A DNA stretch of 7,775 bases from an uncultured Lachnospiraceae bacterium. Its GTDB lineage: Bacteria > Bacillota_A > Clostridia > Lachnospirales > Lachnospiraceae. Below, piece after piece: positions 1-4,011 of this stretch; within the stretch, counting starts at the first letter, position 1; every line of letters starts with the position of its first letter. A program made the translations under genes and the position numbers. The stretch spans positions 1 to 7,775 of the forward strand of contig CAMMZE010000041.1 of the NCBI GenBank assembly GCA_946529195.1, in the 5' to 3' direction. The notes below the pieces were generated by a model. The model was given only the letters and a program-made list of their open reading frames with translations, did no database searches and was not told where the DNA came from.

Positions 1-79
1 GCTTTTCTGCCAGTTTCGTCGCGATCTCCAGACCGCCGCTTCCGAATTCTCTGCTGATCGTAATGATTTTATGACTCAT
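1..79 (-). CDS. Cytidylate kinase-like family protein (5' end only)
   Basis: Only the first 26 residues are in the window; the gene continues past the left edge. The start reads MSHKIITISREFGSGG followed by LEIATKLAEK. This is the N-terminal beta strand and nucleotide-binding loop typical of the cytidylate kinase-like family (PF13189, P-loop kinases related to CMP kinase), in which ITISREFGSGG is a hallmark. The family is assumed to phosphorylate a nucleotide-type substrate, but most members are uncharacterised. The ATG at 79-77 is chosen because GGGGAGGAGA (95-86) lies 6 nt upstream and because the family motif begins immediately after. The start lies 11 bp inside the end of the preceding DUF3783 gene, so it is very probably in the same operon and translationally coupled. 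The family call is firm for so short a stretch; the substrate is unknown. Confidence 0.82.
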   Translation of the reverse strand, partial: MSHKIITISREFGSGGLEIATKLAEK

Positions 80-494
80 TTGTCTTCTCCTCCCCTGCTG
101 TCATCTGTTTCCGGCGTGCCGCCATCCACGCATGCTCTTCTTTTAAGTGCTCAAAAAGGTCTGCTGATGTCCATGAAGCATTGGTCCTTGTCAGCATTGC
201 CTTCAATGCAACAGGCTTTACTCCCTTTTCCCCAAACAGCTGCAGAAGCCTTCCCAGCGTGTCCCCATCCGTTGCAATTACCATCATTTCTTCTGAAAAT
301 GGCAATAACTGCTGATCAAAGGCCTTAAAATCCGTGTCCGGATTCTCTTTTTCAAACAGAGAGCCGATCTGTGCTCCGTAGTCCGCGGGACAGACATGGA
401 TCACCTTCAGCCCGCAGGCTTCACATAAGGAGATGATATCCCTATCTCTTTCTCCGCTGAAATTATACAAAAGAACTGCGCCAGTTTCTTTCAA
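69..494 (-). CDS. DUF3783 domain-containing protein
   Basis: A 141-residue soluble protein with no signal peptide or membrane segment. It matches my recollection of the DUF3783 family (PF12646): an N-terminal VLLYNF strand (residues 7-12), an EEMMVIA segment (68-74), a conserved LKAMLTRTNASWT stretch (97-109) and a final EEH (119-121), followed by a charged tail. The family has no assigned function. The start is a TTG (494-492), supported by AAAGGAG at 511-505 with 10 nt spacing. It overlaps the TGA of the upstream DUF1934 gene in a TTGA arrangement (4 bp), so reinitiating ribosomes probably translate it. Its own end overlaps the next gene by 11 bp. Family assignment is by pattern recognition; the role is unknown. 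Confidence 0.85.
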   Translation of the reverse strand: MKETGAVLLYNFSGERDRDIISLCEACGLKVIHVCPADYGAQIGSLFEKENPDTDFKAFDQQLLPFSEEMMVIATDGDTLGRLLQLFGEKGVKPVALKAMLTRTNASWTSADLFEHLKEEHAWMAARRKQMTAGEEKTNES

Positions 495-958
495 CCTGCC
501 TGTACTCCTTTGCTATCTTCATCCTCACAAACCGCTTCAATCAGCGCCCTGCAGGAAGAAATAAACTCTCTCTCCAGAAAGAGATCATACTCTGCTTCAA
601 TTCTGAGCATTCCCTCTTCCTGCTCCAGCCGGTATCCGGTAGTCTCTGTTTCAATCAGCATAGGGCCTGCCGGAGTAAGCCGCATTTCCGCTGTTCTCAT
701 TCCTGCCGCAAGCACCATATGGTACTCCCCGCTGCCGCGGCGGATAATGTCCAGGCGGTCCCTTCCGGCTTTGATCACACAGGCCATCTCCCCTTCTTCC
801 GGATTGGATTCCCGGTAAATCAGGTAGACCTTTCCATTTTTCTCCGACAATCTGGCAGAAGTAATCGTCTCAGTCACACAGTCTTCCCCAAGATCATGCT
901 GCTTTACCCTGATCCGGAGCGTGACCTTCTCTCCTTCTGCTTTCTGCGGCTTGCTCAC
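491..958 (-). CDS. DUF1934 domain-containing protein (YwiB-like, calycin-type beta barrel)
   Basis: A 155-residue cytosolic protein built from alternating short hydrophobic and polar strands (VTLRIRVKQ, VYLIYRE, YHMVLAAG, AEMRLTPAGPMLIETET, MLRIEAEYDLF). This fits a beta barrel of the DUF1934 family (PF09148; B. subtilis YwiB), described as calycin/lipocalin-like. Length is close to that of family members. No ligand or reaction is established. The start is a GTG (958-956) whose last bases overlap the TGA of the GntR gene as GTGA. GAGAGG at 975-970, 11 nt upstream, is a modest ribosome binding site. The gene sits between a GntR regulator and a DUF3783 gene with 4-bp overlaps on both sides, so all three should be co-expressed. 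Confidence 0.85.
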   Translation of the reverse strand: MSKPQKAEGEKVTLRIRVKQHDLGEDCVTETITSARLSEKNGKVYLIYRESNPEEGEMACVIKAGRDRLDIIRRGSGEYHMVLAAGMRTAEMRLTPAGPMLIETETTGYRLEQEEGMLRIEAEYDLFLEREFISSCRALIEAVCEDEDSKGVQAG

Positions 959-1653
959 AGCTTTTTTGTCCTCTCTGCTTCCTGTCTGCGAATCGTTGTC
1001 AGCACCGCATCTCTCTGGTGTGTAATATGACGGTCCATGACATTTCTGACCTTATCCTTGTCTTTATTGATCACGGCGTCTGTAATCAGGTCATGTTCCT
1101 TGACCAGCAGATCATAGTACTCCGGATTTTTCAGATATTCCAGTCTGTAGCGGTACATCTGTTCGCGCAGATTGCTCAGGATCTGGATCAGGCGGCTATT
1201 CTTAGAAGCATTAAAGATCACATCATGAAAAGCAACATCAAGTTCGGCAAGTTCAGAGAAATCTGCCTTTCCTTTCTCAACAGCTTCCCTGAATGCTTCA
1301 TTTTTAATCTTCAGATCCTCTATTTCCTCGCCGGTGATTCTCTCACAGGCAAGTTCTGTTGCCAGGTTCTCCAGAGATTCTCTGACTTCCAGAACATCCT
1401 GCAGATCTTTCTCCGTAATTCTGGCTACTTCCGCGCCTTTACGCGGCGTCATGATCACGAGGCCTTCCAGCTCCAGTTTGCGGATAGCCTCACGGATCGG
1501 GGTTCTGCTTACGCCCAGTTTATTTGCCAGTGCAATCTCCATCAGTCTCTCACCAGGCTCCAGTTTTCCTGTCAGGATTGCACTTCTCAGCGTATTAAAC
1601 ACTACATCCCGCAGCGGGAGATATTCATTAATCTTCATTTCAAAATCCTGCAT
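955..1653 (-). CDS. GntR family transcriptional regulator, FadR/FCD subfamily
   Basis: A 232-residue DNA-binding regulator. Residues about 12-76 form the GntR winged helix (LRDVVFNTLRSAILTGKL, then recognition helix SRTPIREAIRKLELEGLV at 49-66, then a wing TPRKGAEV). Residues about 82-222 form the all-helical FCD effector domain. The four usual metal ligands are present: D139 and H143 (DVAFH), H187 (KEHD) and H209 (DRHI). Such domains bind a metal plus usually a small carboxylate, and binding alters DNA affinity; the effector here is unknown. The ATG at 1653 is preferred over an in-frame TTG at 1659 because AGAAGGGG (1668-1661) is 7 nt from the ATG but only 1 nt from the TTG. It follows ispE by 16 bp and overlaps the next gene by 4 bp. 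A TTGTATACAA palindrome in the ispE promoter is a candidate target. Confidence 0.93.
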   Translation of the reverse strand: MQDFEMKINEYLPLRDVVFNTLRSAILTGKLEPGERLMEIALANKLGVSRTPIREAIRKLELEGLVIMTPRKGAEVARITEKDLQDVLEVRESLENLATELACERITGEEIEDLKIKNEAFREAVEKGKADFSELAELDVAFHDVIFNASKNSRLIQILSNLREQMYRYRLEYLKNPEYYDLLVKEHDLITDAVINKDKDKVRNVMDRHITHQRDAVLTTIRRQEAERTKKL

Positions 1654-1660
1654 GTTCAAT

Positions 1661-1668
1661 CCCCTTCT
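1661..1668 (-). promoter_or_regulatory. Ribosome binding site of the GntR gene (decides start)
   Basis: AGAAGGGG on the minus strand lies 7 nt before ATG 1653 and directly after the ispE stop codon. The in-frame TTG at 1659 would be only 1 nt from it, which rules that start out in practice. Confidence 0.75.
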
Positions 1669-1669
1669 C

Positions 1670-2536
1670 TTATCGGTTGTCCGGTTTTGTCAGACAGATC
1701 ACCGCGTCAGGAAATCTGTCTTTCAATGCCCCCATCGCTCTTGCTGCCTGCTCTGTTTTCTCAAACAGGCCAAAGACAGTAGGACCGCTTCCGCTCATCA
1801 GAGCGCCAAGAGCCCCCTCGCCGCACATGACCTCTTTGATCTGTGCGACTTCCGGCACTGCCGGAATCGTAACACTCTCAAGCACATTTCCCAGTCTGGC
1901 TGCAATCCCGCTGACATCCTGATTGACCAGTGCTTGTGCCATCCCGTCAATATCCGGATGATCCGTGCTTTCGTCCAGCCGCAGATGCTCATAGACATAT
2001 TTCGTGGATACTCCCGCGGGTGGTTTCGCGATCAGCACAGGTATATCCGGCATTCCCGGAAGCGGGGATAGAATCTCCCCGATTCCTTCAGAAAGAGCTG
2101 TCCCTTTCATCAGGCAAAAAGGCACATCTGCACCCAGCTTTACCCCGATCTTCATCAGCTCTTCCAGATCAAGCCCCAGATCAAAGACCTCGTTCATCCC
2201 TTCCAGCACAGCTGCGCAGTCTGTACTGCCGCCTGCCATGCCGGCTGCCAGAGGAATATGCTTTTCAATCCTGATAGTCACTCCATCCTCAAGGCCGAAC
2301 CGGTCTGTCATCAGTTTTGCTGCCCGCCAGGCAATGTTGCTCTCGTCACAGGGAAGTTCCGGCAGATCACAGTAAAGACTGATACCGGGCTCCTTTTTCC
2401 TGGTCACGACTACCTGATCACACAAATCAAGCATCTGCATGATCATCCGGACATCATGGTATCCGTCCGGTCTGCGCCGGACCACATCCAGCCCCAGATT
2501 GATTTTTGCGCATGCGCGCAGGCTTATACTGTCCAT
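1670..2536 (-). CDS. ispE: 4-(cytidine 5'-diphospho)-2-C-methyl-D-erythritol kinase
   Basis: A 288-residue GHMP-superfamily kinase of the non-mevalonate (MEP) isoprenoid pathway. It phosphorylates the 2-hydroxyl of CDP-methylerythritol using ATP, in the cytosol. The three GHMP motifs are in order: N-terminal AKINLGLDV (10-18) with the catalytic lysine K11, the glycine-rich ATP loop PLAAGMAGGSTD (95-106), and C-terminal SGSGPTVFGLF (248-258). LGADVPFCL (134-142) contains the catalytic aspartate D137. RRPDGYHDV (20-29) is the family's substrate-side signature. Length is normal. ATG 2536 has GGGAGG upstream at about 8 nt spacing. The gene leads the operon, and veg lies upstream as in B. subtilis. 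Expression may be controlled by the GntR protein encoded just downstream. Confidence 0.97.
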   Translation of the reverse strand: MDSISLRACAKINLGLDVVRRRPDGYHDVRMIMQMLDLCDQVVVTRKKEPGISLYCDLPELPCDESNIAWRAAKLMTDRFGLEDGVTIRIEKHIPLAAGMAGGSTDCAAVLEGMNEVFDLGLDLEELMKIGVKLGADVPFCLMKGTALSEGIGEILSPLPGMPDIPVLIAKPPAGVSTKYVYEHLRLDESTDHPDIDGMAQALVNQDVSGIAARLGNVLESVTIPAVPEVAQIKEVMCGEGALGALMSGSGPTVFGLFEKTEQAARAMGALKDRFPDAVICLTKPDNR

Positions 2537-2567
2537 CTTGTCTTCCTCCCTGTTTGTATTATGTCTC

Positions 2568-2577
2568 TTGTATACAA
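2568..2577. promoter_or_regulatory. Candidate GntR-type operator TTGTATACAA
   Basis: TTGTATACAA is a perfect 10-bp palindrome and occurs only once in the window as far as I can see by eye. It fits the general GntR-family site pattern (yGTM-KACr), and overlaps the proposed -10 of the ispE promoter, so a bound protein would block RNA polymerase. A partial TTGTAT copy lies at 2554-2559. Assignment to the GntR protein of the same operon is inference from proximity. Confidence 0.5.
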
Positions 2578-2603
2578 TACCACATTCTGATTGTTTTTTT
2601 CAA
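2574..2603 (-). promoter_or_regulatory. Putative promoter of the ispE operon
   Basis: On the minus strand TTGAAA (2603-2598) and TATTGT (2579-2574) are separated by 18 bp, and TGG precedes the -10, giving an extended -10. An A/T-rich stretch lies just upstream. The match is moderate, but it sits 38 bp before ATG 2536 and directly after a terminator-like hairpin, which is where an operon promoter is expected. Confidence 0.45.
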
Positions 2604-2611
2604 GTACAATT

Positions 2612-2643
2612 TAAATAAAAAAGAGTTTCGCTTGCGAAACTCT
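2612..2643 (-). terminator. Intrinsic terminator-like hairpin upstream of ispE
   Basis: AGAGTTTCGC (2622-2631) and GCGAAACTCT (2634-2643) form a perfect 10-bp inverted repeat. Read on the minus strand the stem is followed by TTTTTTATTT, the standard form of a rho-independent terminator. It is the last of the hairpins between veg and ispE and would insulate the ispE promoter from upstream transcription. Confidence 0.7.
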
Positions 2644-2710
2644 CGCGCGGTGCGCGGTCGGTTTACCGACATAATTCCTTGTACGCGCACCTGCGCATCC
2701 TCGCGGAGCG
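2644..2710. repeat. GC-rich block with nested inverted repeats
   Basis: Within this G/C-rich segment GGTGCGCG (2649-2656) pairs with CGCGCACC (2684-2691). Inside that, GTCGGT (2657-2662) pairs with ACCGAC (2665-2670) across TT. CTCGCG at 2642-2647 can also pair with CGCGGAG at 2702-2708 with one bulge. The composition is unlike the A/T-rich flanks. There is no credible reading frame; it may be part of a structured RNA or a dispersed palindromic repeat. Confidence 0.5.
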
Positions 2711-2758
2711 TTTATTGCTTTACAGGAAATTGATCGCAATTTCCTGTAAAGCAATAAA
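2711..2758. repeat. Perfect 22-bp inverted repeat
   Basis: Positions 2711-2732 (beginning TTTATTGCTTTACAGG) and 2737-2758 (ending CCTGTAAAGCAATAAA) are exact reverse complements around a 4-nt ATCG loop. No U-tract follows on the minus strand (the next bases are CGCTCCGCG), so it is not a standard terminator for veg. Its outer arm overlaps the U-tract of the neighbouring terminator hairpin, so the two structures partly compete. Confidence 0.85.
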
Positions 2759-2813
2759 AACAGCTGTCATCAAACGGAAGCTCTCTGTCCCGCTATCTGA
2801 CAGCTGTTTTTAT
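2754..2813 (-). terminator. Terminator of veg (possibly bidirectional)
   Basis: Positions 2754-2769 (containing CAGCTGTCA) and 2798-2813 (containing TGACAGCTG) are a perfect 16-bp inverted repeat around a 28-nt loop. On the minus strand the core ACAGCTGTCA stem ends in TTTTTATT, and it begins about 17 nt after the veg stop codon. The other strand also ends in a T-run, so it could act both ways, although no plus-strand gene reads into it. Confidence 0.7.
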
Positions 2814-2829
2814 CCGGATTATAGAAATC

Positions 2830-3078
2830 CTACTTACAAAGAACGATCTGAACATCGTTTGTCAGCACATCGATATAACTATAGGAGACCATGCGCTCTG
2901 CAAGATTTCCCTTCGCATTGAGCCTGACTGTAAAGATATTCGGATAGCTTTCACAGATCACGCCTTCTGCAATGGAAAACTTATGACGGCCTTTGTTTGC
3001 TTTGACACGTACTCTGCGGCCGCGGTTGGCGTCTACTGCTTTTTTAACTCCTGCTACATCTGTTCTCTGCAACTTCAT
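2830..3078 (-). CDS. veg: Veg family protein
   Basis: An 82-residue basic protein of the Veg family (PF06257, formerly DUF1021). The family pattern is clear: DVAGVKKAVDANRGRRVRVKANKGRHK (written as residues 7-33), the ESYPNIFTVRL segment (43-53), and VSYSYIDVLTNDVQI (64-78), matching the B. subtilis Veg ends SYPSVFVIQL and VSYSYADVLT. In B. subtilis veg is highly transcribed and has been linked to biofilm matrix expression; its biochemical activity is unclear. ATG 3078 gives the normal length. The ribosome binding site AAAGAGG is unusually close (about 3 nt), so an in-frame TTG two codons on is a possible alternative. The promoter is near consensus. Synteny with ispE is conserved, though about 290 bp of hairpin-rich DNA lies between them. 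Confidence 0.95.
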   Translation of the reverse strand: MKLQRTDVAGVKKAVDANRGRRVRVKANKGRHKFSIAEGVICESYPNIFTVRLNAKGNLAERMVSYSYIDVLTNDVQIVLCK

Positions 3079-3085
3079 ACACCTC

Positions 3086-3152
3086 TTTCATCAAAAAAGA
3101 GTTATTACAACTCATCCCCTTGTGATGCTTATTATATCAATTTTTGATGAAA
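3086..3152. repeat. 12-bp inverted repeat flanking the veg transcription start
   Basis: TTTCATCAAAAA (3086-3097) and TTTTTGATGAAA (3141-3152) are exact reverse complements. One arm lies next to the veg ribosome binding site and the other in the -35/-10 spacer. Only one arm would be transcribed, so any effect would be at the DNA level. Low-complexity A/T content makes chance possible. Confidence 0.4.
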
Positions 3153-3159
3153 AAGTCAA
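3131..3159 (-). promoter_or_regulatory. Promoter of veg, near-consensus sigma-A
   Basis: On the minus strand TTGACT (3159-3154) and TATAAT (3136-3131) are separated by 17 bp. The -10 is preceded by TGA, an extended -10. This is one of the best promoters in the window and agrees with strong veg transcription in B. subtilis. The leader to ATG 3078 is about 45 nt. Confidence 0.88.
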
Positions 3160-3294
3160 ATTGCACAGCTTTTGTATTCGTTTTTCTATATTTTTTACCT
3201 TTAAAAGCGACTAGCCCAGATCTTTTTGTGCACTTCGTCAATATTATTTATGCTTCCTGCTGATTTTTACTGTTCTCTTTTACCATACAAATTG

Positions 3295-3303
3295 TGTTAC
3301 AAT
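3295..3303 (+). promoter_or_regulatory. Possible extended -10 of the lipoprotein gene
   Basis: TGTTACAAT combines TGn with TACAAT about 58 bp before ATG 3362. No good -35 is visible at 16-18 bp. It is the best candidate I can find in the divergent veg-lipoprotein gap. Confidence 0.35.
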
Positions 3304-3348
3304 GTATTTTGCGCCGGTCATGCCGGTTCAGATCACATGTAAGTCATC

Positions 3349-3354
3349 AGGAGA
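3349..3354 (+). promoter_or_regulatory. Ribosome binding site of the lipoprotein gene (decides start)
   Basis: AGGAGA lies 7 nt before ATG 3362. The in-frame ATG at 3302 has no such site, overlaps the likely promoter, and would put 20 extra residues before the signal peptide. Confidence 0.8.
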
Positions 3355-3361
3355 TTTTTCA

Positions 3362-3994
3362 ATGAAATATATCAGAAACATTCTTTGCCTTGTCCTTTGC
3401 CTGTGTCTTCTTTCAGGCTGCCAGATTCAGAAAGACCGGTATGTCGCCTCTGCCCTGGACACTGTCTGCCGCGGTGACTATACCGAGTATTCGAAATTGA
3501 CCGGCCAGTCCAATTCCGACCTGGCCGCTGAACAGAGAACTATTCTGGAAATCCAGACTGACAGGATTCTGGCCTGGCTTGGCGGGGAAGGCTGTTCTGC
3601 CGAGATGCAAAAACGCTATTTCAATTTTGTCAAGATGATCTATGAATCCGCCAGCTATGAAGTGGCATCTTCCGACAAATCTGAAGATGAGCTCACTGTC
3701 AGTTTCCGCCCGTGCACGATCCTGACTGCACACACGGAGGAAATCAAAGCCTGTGCAGACAAGTTCAGCGCAGCCAATGAAGAATTTCAGTACGCTTCCC
3801 TCTCTTCGGAGGAGTATACCGATAAATATCTGGACAGCGTACTCGGACTGCTCGGGACCTATCTTTCCTCTCCGGAATACGGGGATCCGCAGCTGGTAAC
3901 TGTGCAGATTGAGAAAAATGACGAGGGCATCTACACAATAAAACCGGGCACCATTGGCGGCATTCTTGAAGCAATGCTGCCGGTGCCCGGCTAG
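3362..3994 (+). CDS. Putative lipoprotein of unknown function
   Basis: A 210-residue exported lipoprotein. It starts with a type-II signal peptide: basic residues K2 and R5, a leucine/cysteine-rich core (ILCLVLCLCL, 7-16), and lipobox LSGC (17-20), so the mature protein would begin at lipid-modified C20 and sit on the outer face of the membrane. The mature part begins with DRYVASALDTVCRGDYTEYSKLTG, then mostly helical, acidic sequence. The pattern 'Y-x-x-A-x-LD ... GDY-x-x-Y-x-x-LTG' resembles many small Clostridia lipoproteins, some filed under DUF5105, but I cannot confirm the family. No catalytic motif is visible. It is monocistronic, divergent from veg and convergent with the mutase. Its last codons double as a hairpin terminator for the opposite strand. 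Confidence 0.85.
   Translation: MKYIRNILCLVLCLCLLSGCQIQKDRYVASALDTVCRGDYTEYSKLTGQSNSDLAAEQRTILEIQTDRILAWLGGEGCSAEMQKRYFNFVKMIYESASYEVASSDKSEDELTVSFRPCTILTAHTEEIKACADKFSAANEEFQYASLSSEEYTDKYLDSVLGLLGTYLSSPEYGDPQLVTVQIEKNDEGIYTIKPGTIGGILEAMLPVPG
3934..3990 (-). terminator. Terminator of the phospho-sugar mutase gene, inside the lipoprotein coding end
   Basis: Read on the minus strand, CCGGGCACC (3990-3982) plus GGCAGCATT (3981-3973) pair with AATGCCGCC (3964-3956) and GGTGCCCGG (3952-3944), forming an 18-bp stem with one wobble pair, a 3-nt bulge and an 8-nt loop. TTTTATTGTG follows immediately. The stem begins 21 nt after the mutase stop codon. On the plus strand the same hairpin has no U-tract after it, so it is directional. 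Confidence 0.85.
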
Positions 3995-4011
3995 AATGTT
4001 GAGATTATCTT

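Noticed and set aside
1018..2071. Long plus-strand open frames (254 and 245 codons) opposite the GntR and ispE genes
   Set aside because: Both are antisense to genes with clear family motifs, lack ribosome binding sites, and give low-complexity translations.
2506..2733. 75-codon plus-strand frame across the hairpin region
   Set aside because: It spans the ispE start, the terminator and the palindromes, so it is not a plausible gene.
2622..2813. CRISPR array or insertion sequence in the hairpin block
   Set aside because: There are no regularly spaced direct repeats and no transposase reading frame. The repeats are inverted and differ from one another.
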